Origin: Anaerolineae bacterium
GTDB lineage: Bacteria > Chloroflexota > Anaerolineae > J036 > Brachytrichaceae
Assembly: GCA_018500105.2 (NCBI GenBank)
Contig: JAHBAL020000398.1
Span: 1-32,740, forward strand
Direction: 5' to 3'
Length of the DNA stretch: 32,740 nt
In this document: positions 23,228 through 31,468 of the stretch, one piece after another
How the letters are laid out: each line of letters begins with the position of its first letter
Position numbering within the stretch: the first letter of the stretch is position 1
Position numbers and translations under genes: made by a program
Notes under the pieces: model-generated
Seen by the model: the letters and a program-made list of their open reading frames with translations, nothing else
Databases searched by the model: none
Told to the model about the DNA's origin: nothing

Positions 23228-24469
23228 CTAAGCGTCAAGCCTCACTGTAACCGATTCCCCAGCCGTAATCCCATTGGCATTGAGTGGCACACATACCACC
23301 CCAGTGGCCCGCACCATGGTAAAGATTTGGTTGGGTTTGCCCGCAACCGGCGTCGCCCAATATACCCCGTCGCGCTGTTCGAGCGTCACCTGCACATGGT
23401 CTTCGCGCCCGGTGACCGAGGCGATATTGCGCGTTAGTCGCGCCTGAACGCGATGCGCCCCCCGCTCACTTGCACCCAGCAGCGCTCGAATGATGGGGGT
23501 GACGAACAAATTAAAGATCGTCATTGCCGAAACGGGGTTGCCCGGCAGCCCAAACACCGGCACGCCATCCGCCAGCGCAATGATGGTGGGTTTGCCGGGC
23601 TTGACACTAACGCCATGCACCAATACGCCCGGCTGGCCTAAACCGTGAATGACCTCGACACTCATATCACGATAGCTGACCGAGCTACCCGCCGACAACA
23701 CCACGATATCGCATTCAGCCTTGGCCCGCGCTGCCGTTTCGACCAGCCTTGCACGCACATCCGGCACAATGCCATAAAACACTGGCAAGCCGCCGACCTG
23801 TTGCACCATCGCCCCCAAGGCCACCGAGTTGACATCGCGGATTTGCCCAATGTGTGGGGTGTGATCGGGCGGCACAATTTCGTCGCCGGTCGAAATAATG
23901 CCAACCCGAGGCCGCTGCGCCACCAATACATTTACGATGCCCAGCGCGGCCAACCCACCCACATCTTGGGGGCGAATGGGTTGCCCTGCCCGCAAAATAA
24001 CCTCGCCTCGCCGCACATCTTCGCCCACCTGAAAGACATTCTCACCCGCCGCAATGGGGCGCATGACCTCAATCTCTTGTTGGCCTGCCGACTGGGTATG
24101 CTCGACCATGACCACCGCGTCAGCGTCATCGGGCAGGGCGCTGCCCGTATGCACCAAAACCGCCTCGCCCATTCCCATGCCCATGTCGGCCATTTGCCCC
24201 ATAGTGGCCTCGCCCACCACCGTTAACAAGGCTGGCAATCCGGGCGATGCGCCATAGGTATCGGCGGCACTCACCGCATAACCATCTACTGTCGAGCGGC
24301 GAAAGGTGGGTAAATCTTCAGGTGCAGCCACATTTGCCGCCAGCACTCGGCCCAACGCCTCGCCAATGGACACTGATTCGGCCCGAACCACCGGCTGAAA
24401 ATGTTGCATAAGCAGTTCTTGCGCCTGTTGAGGGGTGCGCACGGTAAAAAGTTCGGAAGAAGTTGGCAT
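23228..24469 (-). CDS. moeA: molybdopterin molybdenumtransferase MoeA
   Basis: A 413-aa enzyme that inserts molybdate into adenylylated molybdopterin, the last step of Moco synthesis. Domains in order: N-terminal RSTVDGYAVSAAD (39-51), HTGSALPDDADAVVMVE, GEDVRRGEVILRAGQ, then the MoaB-like domain with ISTGDEIV and IRDVNSVALGAMV. The usual SGGVS-G-D loop reads SAGSSVSYRDMS, as in some Moe homologues outside the E. coli branch. GVSVKPGKPTIIA and FGLPGNPVSA follow, with domain IV at the C-terminus. No other Moco gene is in the window, but a Moco-dependent dehydrogenase subunit is at 583-2862. Divergent from the EamA gene. Confidence 0.94.
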   Translation of the reverse strand: MPTSSELFTVRTPQQAQELLMQHFQPVVRAESVSIGEALGRVLAANVAAPEDLPTFRRSTVDGYAVSAADTYGASPGLPALLTVVGEATMGQMADMGMGMGEAVLVHTGSALPDDADAVVMVEHTQSAGQQEIEVMRPIAAGENVFQVGEDVRRGEVILRAGQPIRPQDVGGLAALGIVNVLVAQRPRVGIISTGDEIVPPDHTPHIGQIRDVNSVALGAMVQQVGGLPVFYGIVPDVRARLVETAARAKAECDIVVLSAGSSVSYRDMSVEVIHGLGQPGVLVHGVSVKPGKPTIIALADGVPVFGLPGNPVSAMTIFNLFVTPIIRALLGASERGAHRVQARLTRNIASVTGREDHVQVTLEQRDGVYWATPVAGKPNQIFTMVRATGVVCVPLNANGITAGESVTVRLDA

Positions 24470-24477
24470 GTTAGAAA

Positions 24478-24525
24478 TTACGAATTATGAATTACGAATT
24501 AGGCGGGGGCACAATTCATAATTCG
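24478..24525. repeat. fold-back array of YGAATTA heptamers
   Basis: Three tandem heptamers (CGAATTA, TGAATTA, CGAATTA) follow the moeA start. CGAATTATGAATT (24481-24493) pairs perfectly with AATTCATAATTCG (24513-24525). Further degenerate copies lie near 24585. Confidence 0.7.
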
Positions 24526-24605
24526 ACATTATGACGCATTTTCATTTGAGCCATAATTTACCCCCTCAAACCCTAATTCGTAAAACTTAGTCGCGGGGCT
24601 TGCTG

Positions 24606-24672
24606 AACCACGAAAGACACGAAGCACACTAAAATAGAATTCTCTTTCGTGTGTTTTGTGGTTTTCGTGGTT
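24606..24672. repeat. 67-bp imperfect inverted repeat centred on GAATTC
   Basis: AACCACGAAA (24606-24615) pairs perfectly with TTTCGTGGTT (24663-24672), and pairing continues with mismatches to the centre at 24637-24642. It shares the ACCAC-AAG arms and AAAATAGA core with the element at 2936-3107 and appears to be the uninterrupted form. It occupies the gap between moeA and the EamA gene. Confidence 0.7.
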
Positions 24673-24722
24673 AAAATGTCCCAAACGGCTTGCCGGCCTA
24701 AGCTTTTACCGTAATTCAAAAA

Positions 24723-25595
24723 ATGGATTCACTCATCTTATTTTTCTTGGCGGCCCTGTGGGGGTCGTCGGCGCTGCTGACGCGCTTTGCCTCGGCAGAT
24801 ATGGGCGTGTGGCTGATGACCGAGCTACGCTTGGTCATTGGCTCACTGGCGATTGTGCTTTATGCGTGGTGGCGCGAAGGCGGGGTGTCGTTGCGTTCGC
24901 ATTGGCGGCACTATTTGGTGATGGGGCTGATCAATGCCGCCGCGCCAATTGGCTTGGCAGCGTTTGCGGCAACGCTGTTGCCCACCGGCTTCGCCAATAT
25001 TCTGTTTGCGCCCATGCCGCTCTTCGCCGCCATCATTGCATCAGTATGGCTCAAAGACAAAATCACGCCGATTCAAATTGCGGGCTGCGTTTTGGGCATT
25101 GTCGGGGTGACGGTGCTGGTTGGCTGGCGATCGTTCGACCTCGATTTTTGGAGCGTGATTGGCATCATCGCCGCATTATCATCAGGGTTTTTGTATGCGC
25201 TCGCCAGTAGCTATACCAAACGCTTCTTCGCGGGCATATCGCCGTTACAACTCACCGTCGGGCAATTATTGTCGGCGTCGCTGTTATTGCTGCCAATCGC
25301 CCTCACCGAAATCCCGACCAAAATGCCAAGTTGGCAAAGCATTGCCATTGTGTCTATTTTCGGCATTCTTTCAACAGCGGTCGGGTTTGTGCTGTTTTTT
25401 TTGCTCATGTCGCGCATCGGCCCAGCCCGCACACAGGTTGTGGCCTTGCTCATCCCGTGCTTCGGGGTATTTTGGGGCTGGCTTTTCAACAACGAAGCCA
25501 TCACATGGAATGTGATTGTCGGCTTGATCATCGTGTTGGTCAGCGTATCACTGGTCAGCAATTTAAGCTTGACAACCTTACGCAAAGCCAAATAA
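24723..25595 (+). CDS. EamA-family (DMT superfamily) transporter
   Basis: A 290-aa inner-membrane protein with about ten membrane helices arranged as two EamA repeats (about 4-135 and 148-283). Typical marks are LAALWGSSALLTRF near the start, PLFAAIIASVWLKDKITPIQ ending the first repeat, and FGVFWGWLFNNEAITW in the second. Members export amino acids or other metabolites, but the substrate cannot be told from sequence. The start has no Shine-Dalgarno. It may be co-transcribed with the DinB gene 35 nt downstream, although that gene has its own -10 box. Confidence 0.92.
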   Translation: MDSLILFFLAALWGSSALLTRFASADMGVWLMTELRLVIGSLAIVLYAWWREGGVSLRSHWRHYLVMGLINAAAPIGLAAFAATLLPTGFANILFAPMPLFAAIIASVWLKDKITPIQIAGCVLGIVGVTVLVGWRSFDLDFWSVIGIIAALSSGFLYALASSYTKRFFAGISPLQLTVGQLLSASLLLLPIALTEIPTKMPSWQSIAIVSIFGILSTAVGFVLFFLLMSRIGPARTQVVALLIPCFGVFWGWLFNNEAITWNVIVGLIIVLVSVSLVSNLSLTTLRKAK

Positions 25596-25618
25596 GTTTG
25601 CACCAGACAATTTTGCTC

Positions 25619-25624
25619 TAAAAT
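25619..25624 (+). promoter_or_regulatory. -10 box TAAAAT, leaderless type
   Basis: TAAAAT ends 6 nt before the ATG at 25631, with TTTGCA 16 nt upstream as a weak -35. Confidence 0.5.
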
Positions 25625-25630
25625 CGGCTT

Positions 25631-26149
25631 ATGTTAATTTCTCCCCCAAATTCCGATGAATACGGCGAGTGGTATGCGGGCTATGTGGCCCGCGCCGCCA
25701 AAACCAGCGTCATCCACACCCTTGTGCGGCAACCTTCGACCCTCAAAAAGCTGCTGCGTGGCATCAGCGATGCCGCCGCAAGTGTTCGGCCCGCGCCTGC
25801 CGAATGGAGCATCAAAGAAGTGGTCGGGCACATCAACGACGGCGAGCGCGTTTTCGGCTATCGGCTACTGCGATTTTCACGCGGCGACACGACACCGCTC
25901 GCCAGCTTCGACGAAAACACCTTTGTTGACAAAGCACGTTTCAATCACATCAAATTAGGCGATTTGCTTGATGAATTTGCCGCCTTGCGCAGCGCCAATT
26001 TGGTGCTCATCCGCGCCCTCACCCCCGAACAACTCGCCCTGCGCGGCGTCGCCTCAAACACCCCCGCCAGTGTCCGCGCTATGGTCTACATTATGTCCGG
26101 CCACGTTGACCACCATCTCGAGAGCTTGCGAAAAGTGTATTTGAAGTAG
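25631..26149 (+). CDS. DinB-fold (DinB_2) protein
   Basis: A 172-aa four-helix-bundle protein of the DinB/YfiT group, which binds a divalent metal through three His. Candidates are His67 in EVVGHINDGERVF and His158 with His161 or His162 in SGHVDHHLESL. Other marks are EWSIKEVVGHI and the C-terminal LRKVY. Relatives include thiol-transferases (bacillithiol and mycothiol types) and many unknowns, so no reaction can be assigned. Its 3' end enters a heptamer array shared with the convergent ATP-grasp gene. Confidence 0.88.
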   Translation: MLISPPNSDEYGEWYAGYVARAAKTSVIHTLVRQPSTLKKLLRGISDAAASVRPAPAEWSIKEVVGHINDGERVFGYRLLRFSRGDTTPLASFDENTFVDKARFNHIKLGDLLDEFAALRSANLVLIRALTPEQLALRGVASNTPASVRAMVYIMSGHVDHHLESLRKVYLK

Positions 26150-26155
26150 GGGGCG

Positions 26156-26317
26156 CAGGTTGCAGGTTGCAGGTGGCAAAGTTGCAAGTTGCAGGTTGCA
26201 AGTCTTCTTTGCCCCTTGCCACTTTGCCACTTTGCCACTTTGCAACCTGCCACCTGCCACTTTGCAACCTGCCACTTTGCCACATGCAACCTGCCACTTT
26301 GCAACCTGCCCCCTGCC
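26156..26317. repeat. fold-back array of GTTGCAR/GTGGCAR heptamers (second locus)
   Basis: GTTGCAGGTTGCAGGTGGCA-type units run to about 26202, and after a 10-nt spacer their complements (CCACTTTG, CAACCTG, CCACCTG) run to 26317. The units are the same as at 19745-19922. It separates the convergent DinB and ATP-grasp genes and could act as a bidirectional terminator. Confidence 0.85.
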
Positions 26318-26320
26318 CCC

Positions 26321-27544
26321 CTAACTTACCAACTCCACCCGCACATTGCTCACAATATGCAATAGCGCCGATTCGACTTGGGCGGTTTCGGGGTGGCGAA
26401 CGACGATATAGCCCTCGCCTTCGTATGAAATCGAGGCAGGTTGGCCGGGCTGGGGGGCGCGAATATCGGTGGCCATACTGCCCAGATCACGCAAAACCCC
26501 ATCCAGCCCATGCACGGCCTTGACGCGGCCTGTACCCAATCCACGCAAAAACGCTGTGCCCACCGCATATTTGCGAGCTGGCGGCGGCGTAAATACGCCA
26601 AAAATCATCAACTCGCACCAAGCGCGATACAAATCCACATCATTGGCGCGATTCATCATGGTCACAATTTGCGCACCGGGTGGGCGTGCCCCCACTTCCG
26701 ACACGGCAATACTGCCATCTTTGCGGCGAAACCATTCGAGGTGGCTCAGCCCTGTGCCCATGCCCAAAGCCGCGAGCGCCTGCCGTCCCACTTTGCGAAT
26801 ATCGTCATAAACCGGCGAATCAATCTCCCGCGGCAACACGATGCGCCATTGAATCCAAGGGTTGCGCATGGCTTCGAGCGGGGTGGGCAAATAGCGGGTG
26901 AGCGAATGCCATAACGGCTGCCCTTGCAAAGAAAACGTGTCGAATGAATGCTCCTCGCCCACCACAAATTCTTCGATCTGCAACGGTTGGGTCTGGCTTG
27001 GCCCACTAGCCCGCAAAACATCGTGCAACGCTTCTGCGCTCTCAACACGATAGGTAGATTGAGCCGCCGCTCCGGCCAATGGCTTAATACAAATCGGGAA
27101 ACCGACTTGCTCAACAAAACGCCACGCATCGGCCTCATTTTCTACCCGTGCATGGCGAGCGCAGGGCACACCGGCCTGCTGAAACAGGTCTTTCATCTGC
27201 GCCTTGTCACGAAAATGGTGCACGATTTCGGCCCTCATGCCCTCAATCCCTAGCCGGTCGCGCACCTCGGCCACCGGCACTTGGCTTTGCTCATTTGCCA
27301 CCAGCAGCCGGTGAATGGGGCCATGTCGCTTCGACAACTCGCGGGTGGCGAGGGTCAATTGGTCGGTATTCAGTGCATCTTGCACCCGCCAATGCCCGGC
27401 AAAACGCTGACGCAATTCCATCGGCAAAACCTCTTGCGGGTCTTGGCTGACCACGCCCACCCGCACACCATGCAACGAGGTCATGGCGTTTAAAAAGATT
27501 TTGGCATTATCGGTAAAAAAAGGCGTAAAGAAGATGACAAACAT
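26321..27544 (-). CDS. ATP-grasp carboxylate ligase, unknown substrate
   Basis: A 407-aa protein. The pre-ATP-grasp Rossmann part is 1-105 (VIFFTPFFTDNAKIFLNA). In the ATP-grasp domain, Lys114 and Lys154 (FPICIKPLAG) would bind ATP, Glu191-Glu192 lie in the hinge (LQIEEFVVGEEHS), and Glu270 and Glu283 with Arg287 (SEVGARPPG) bind Mg-ATP. A C-terminal domain follows (about 330-407). Relatives join a carboxylate to an amine, as in dipeptide or nucleotide-precursor synthesis; the substrate is not predictable here. I keep the ATG at 27544 because the first strand begins there. TACAAT ends 6 nt upstream. Divergent from the small membrane protein. Confidence 0.88.
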   Translation of the reverse strand: MFVIFFTPFFTDNAKIFLNAMTSLHGVRVGVVSQDPQEVLPMELRQRFAGHWRVQDALNTDQLTLATRELSKRHGPIHRLLVANEQSQVPVAEVRDRLGIEGMRAEIVHHFRDKAQMKDLFQQAGVPCARHARVENEADAWRFVEQVGFPICIKPLAGAAAQSTYRVESAEALHDVLRASGPSQTQPLQIEEFVVGEEHSFDTFSLQGQPLWHSLTRYLPTPLEAMRNPWIQWRIVLPREIDSPVYDDIRKVGRQALAALGMGTGLSHLEWFRRKDGSIAVSEVGARPPGAQIVTMMNRANDVDLYRAWCELMIFGVFTPPPARKYAVGTAFLRGLGTGRVKAVHGLDGVLRDLGSMATDIRAPQPGQPASISYEGEGYIVVRHPETAQVESALLHIVSNVRVELVS

Positions 27545-27550
27545 AATTGG

Positions 27551-27556
27551 ATTGTA
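27551..27556 (-). promoter_or_regulatory. -10 box TACAAT, leaderless type
   Basis: On the minus strand TACAAT ends 6 nt before the ATG of the ATP-grasp gene. Confidence 0.5.
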
Positions 27557-27593
27557 TCCGTATTTTTATCACAAAACGCTAAACCTAGCGCTT

Positions 27594-27599
27594 TACAAT
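27594..27599 (+). promoter_or_regulatory. -10 box TACAAT, leaderless type
   Basis: TACAAT ends 6 nt before the ATG at 27606. With the mirror-image site at 27551-27556 it forms a compact 61-bp divergent promoter region. Confidence 0.5.
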
Positions 27600-27605
27600 C
27601 ATCTT

Positions 27606-27971
27606 ATGCTTGACCTCATTTTCTGGGTGTTGCTTTATGTTGTTTTCCCGCTGAGTTGTGGCGGTTTGATTGCATTGCCGTTGTGGCTGCGCCGAAAAAT
27701 AATGATCGGCAATGTGATCGGCTCAGTGGTGATCGCCCTGATTATGGTGGTGTTGGTGATGCGGGCCTACGGCAATTTTGTCGGCGACCAAGATGCCTGT
27801 CGCCAATCCAATTATGAGTCTGTCGTGTGTAACCAAGACAGCATGGATGTCATTTACACCATGTTTGGCTTGGTCGGTGTAAGTTGGCTGGATGTATTTG
27901 GGCTGTTTGCCCTGAGCGGCGTGGTCGAAGATTCGCAGCGCCGCCGCAATATTAATCCAGATATGTTTTAG
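27606..27971 (+). CDS. small membrane protein, unknown
   Basis: A 121-aa protein with three predicted membrane helices (about 4-26, 36-52, 84-106) and a loop between helices 2 and 3 with Cys65 and Cys75, possibly a disulfide. The C-terminal tail is charged (EDSQRRRN). The frame extends back to 27483, but that would overlap the divergent ATP-grasp gene by 62 nt, and the TACAAT box supports 27606. No family recognised. The 3' end abuts a heptamer array. Confidence 0.7.
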   Translation: MLDLIFWVLLYVVFPLSCGGLIALPLWLRRKIMIGNVIGSVVIALIMVVLVMRAYGNFVGDQDACRQSNYESVVCNQDSMDVIYTMFGLVGVSWLDVFGLFALSGVVEDSQRRRNINPDMF

Positions 27972-27976
27972 AGGAA

Positions 27977-28069
27977 GTAGACAGTAGTCAGTAGTCAGTA
28001 GTCAGTAGTCAAATCAGGATTCTTGTCTGACTACTGACTACTGATTACTGGCTACTGATTACCGACTAC
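27977..28069. repeat. fold-back array of CAGTAGT heptamers
   Basis: Four tandem CAGTAGT units (about 27982-28009) are followed by a short spacer and then by complementary degenerate units (ACTACTG, ATTACTG, GCTACTG) to 28069. It lies between two convergent genes. Confidence 0.85.
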
Positions 28070-28074
28070 GCCCA

Positions 28075-29465
<1,391 letters not shown>

Positions 29466-29466
29466 T

Positions 29467-30345
29467 TTATCGCCCGCCAAAGCCTGTCATGGTAATGCCT
29501 TGCACAAAGTAACGTTGCGCCACAATAAACAAGAATAGCACAGGGAAAAGCATGACCGTGCTGGCGGAAAACACCAGTTCCCAATTTTGCACATTGGTAT
29601 CGTTGAATGCGCGGATACCCAGAGCCAACACCCAGCTATCGAGTTTGCTGAGATAGATCAGCGGTTCCATAAATTCGTTGTAGTATTGAATGAGCGCAAA
29701 TACAACAATGGTTGCCAGTACGGGCTTGCACAACGGCAACAAAATTTGGGTCAAAATTTGAATTCGACCGGCCCCATCCATCTTCGCCGCCTCATCGAGA
29801 TCATCGGGGATGCCACGCAAGAATTGATACATGAGGAAGATCGAAAACCCGCCCGCTGCAAACCAAGGCGGAACCACCAGCGGGAGCCAAGGGAAATACA
29901 AATCGAGGCCCGGAATGGTGTAGTTGATCCAGCCAAAATCTTTGAACATGATGAAACGCGGGATGAGGGTCACGATAGCAGGCAGCATCAGCGTTGCAAG
30001 CATGAGGCCAAACATAATGCTACGCCCCGGCCAATTGATGCGGGCAAAGCTAAAGGCCACCATCACCGACGAAACCACCGTGCCCAGTACCGAAATGGTG
30101 ACAACAATGAAGGTGTTCCATGCAAAACGCCACATTGGCAAGCCCGGCATGTTAAAGGCATCCACATAATTTTGCCAGCGCGGGTTGTCAGGTATCCATT
30201 TGATTGGCACCACAAAGATTTCGGTGCTCGATTTTAGGGACGAGGAGATCATCCAGAGGGTTGGCAGCAAGAAAGAGATCACCAACAACGTGGCGAAAAT
30301 TTGCAAAAAAACCAACCCAAGGGTTTGTTTGGTTTGTTTAGTCAT
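29467..30345 (-). CDS. carbohydrate ABC transporter permease, MalG type
   Basis: A 292-aa inner-membrane permease with six predicted helices. The EAA loop that docks the ATPase is at 185-204 (DEAAKMDGAGRIQILTQILL), and the C-terminal segment is of the MalG/UgpE class (ends RYFVQGITMTGFGGR). It pairs with the permease at 30484-31380 as a heterodimer. No ATPase gene follows in the window, so a shared MsmX/MalK-type ATPase encoded elsewhere is implied. A 26-nt palindrome sits in the gap before it. Confidence 0.94.
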   Translation of the reverse strand: MTKQTKQTLGLVFLQIFATLLVISFLLPTLWMISSSLKSSTEIFVVPIKWIPDNPRWQNYVDAFNMPGLPMWRFAWNTFIVVTISVLGTVVSSVMVAFSFARINWPGRSIMFGLMLATLMLPAIVTLIPRFIMFKDFGWINYTIPGLDLYFPWLPLVVPPWFAAGGFSIFLMYQFLRGIPDDLDEAAKMDGAGRIQILTQILLPLCKPVLATIVVFALIQYYNEFMEPLIYLSKLDSWVLALGIRAFNDTNVQNWELVFSASTVMLFPVLFLFIVAQRYFVQGITMTGFGGR

Positions 30346-30442
30346 TTTTTTGTTTCTATCAACACTGAGTTGGTCAAAAAGTCGAGGTAATGCTTTGATC
30401 AGTGAAATAACGGGGAATCATATGCGAATTATAGAGCGCTAC

Positions 30443-30468
30443 TCGCCGAAATCGCGCGATTTCGGCGA
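30443..30468. promoter_or_regulatory. 26-nt perfect palindrome between the permease genes
   Basis: TCGCCGAAATCGC and its exact complement form a 13-bp stem in the 138-nt gap between the two permease genes. There is no T-run after it, so a processing or mRNA-stabilising hairpin is more likely than a full terminator. Confidence 0.65.
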
Positions 30469-30483
30469 CACAAGCCCCTGAAA

Positions 30484-31380
30484 TCACTCTTCGTAATAGA
30501 CCCAACGACGCGAAATGACAAATTGGGCGATGGTGAAGCCGATGACGATGACAAATAGCTCCCACGCAAGGGCGCTGGCGTAGCCCATATTGAAGAACTG
30601 GAAGCCTTCGCGGTAAATATTGAGCACCGAAAAGAGGGTGGCATTTTCAGGGCCGCCATCGGTCATAATCAACGCAGGCGTAAAAATTTGGAACGAATTG
30701 ATGATGGCGATCACCATGTTATAAAACACCAGCGGCGTCATCAATGGCAATGTGATTTTCATGATGCGCTGAAAGCCATTTGCGCCGTCAATGCTGGCGG
30801 CTTCGAGCAACGATTGCGGAATATTGCCCAAGCCAGCGATAAAAATGACCATTTGGCGACCAATTTGCCACAGCGACATAAAAATAAAGGCCGGTTTCGC
30901 CAAATCCTTATCAAACAGCCATTTTTGCGGGGGCACGCCAAACCAACCAATCATGTCGTTCAAAATGCCATAATCGGGGTTAAACACACGCTGCCACACC
31001 ACCGCGCTGGCGACAGCAGGCACAATGATGGGCAAATAAAACCCTGCGCGATAAAAATCGCGGAAGCGAATGGGTTGGGTGAGTAATAAAGCAAGCGAAA
31101 ATGAAAAAACAAGCTGCAATGGCACCGCAAACACAGTGTAAAAGGCAGTGTTATACAGGGCGGTCTTGGCAGTCGGGTCAGTAAATACTTTTACAAAATT
31201 ATCCCAGCCCACAAATTTTGTGGTGAGACCGCCAAAATCGAGGTCGGTTTTTTGGAACGACAGCCAAAATGCATAGCCAATCGGGTAGGCCACAAAAACT
31301 AACATGCCGATGATAAACGGCGACGCAAAGAAATAGCCAGCAGCCCAGTCACGCCAAGGCGTTTTTTTAGATTTTGCCAT
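30484..31380 (-). CDS. sugar ABC transporter permease, MalF/UgpA type
   Basis: A 298-aa permease with six predicted helices. The EAA loop is LLEAASIDGANGFQRIMKIT at about 191-210. The N-terminal SPFIIGMLVFVAYPIGYAFW and FYRAGFYLPIIVPAVASAVV are characteristic of this class. It lies between the binding protein gene (89 nt upstream, with a long hairpin between) and the MalG-type permease. Substrate unknown. Confidence 0.94.
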   Translation of the reverse strand: MAKSKKTPWRDWAAGYFFASPFIIGMLVFVAYPIGYAFWLSFQKTDLDFGGLTTKFVGWDNFVKVFTDPTAKTALYNTAFYTVFAVPLQLVFSFSLALLLTQPIRFRDFYRAGFYLPIIVPAVASAVVWQRVFNPDYGILNDMIGWFGVPPQKWLFDKDLAKPAFIFMSLWQIGRQMVIFIAGLGNIPQSLLEAASIDGANGFQRIMKITLPLMTPLVFYNMVIAIINSFQIFTPALIMTDGGPENATLFSVLNIYREGFQFFNMGYASALAWELFVIVIGFTIAQFVISRRWVYYEE

Positions 31381-31391
31381 AATGCGATAAA

Positions 31392-31442
31392 CAATATCAC
31401 CCTATCAAGATTGGTTTTGCCCATCTCGATAGGGTGATATTG
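31392..31442 (-). promoter_or_regulatory. intercistronic hairpin after the binding-protein gene
   Basis: CAATATCACCCTATC (31392-31406) pairs perfectly with GATAGGGTGATATTG (31428-31442) over 15 bp, with a further 4 bp (AGAT/ATCT) inside. It lies between the binding-protein stop and the first permease start, the place where such hairpins protect or partly terminate binding-protein mRNA. Confidence 0.7.
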
Positions 31443-31468
31443 CATAAACTTAAACAAACGAGACTAAA

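Noticed and set aside
26054-26304. Open frames across the second heptamer array
   Set aside because: Same artefact as at 19745-19922.
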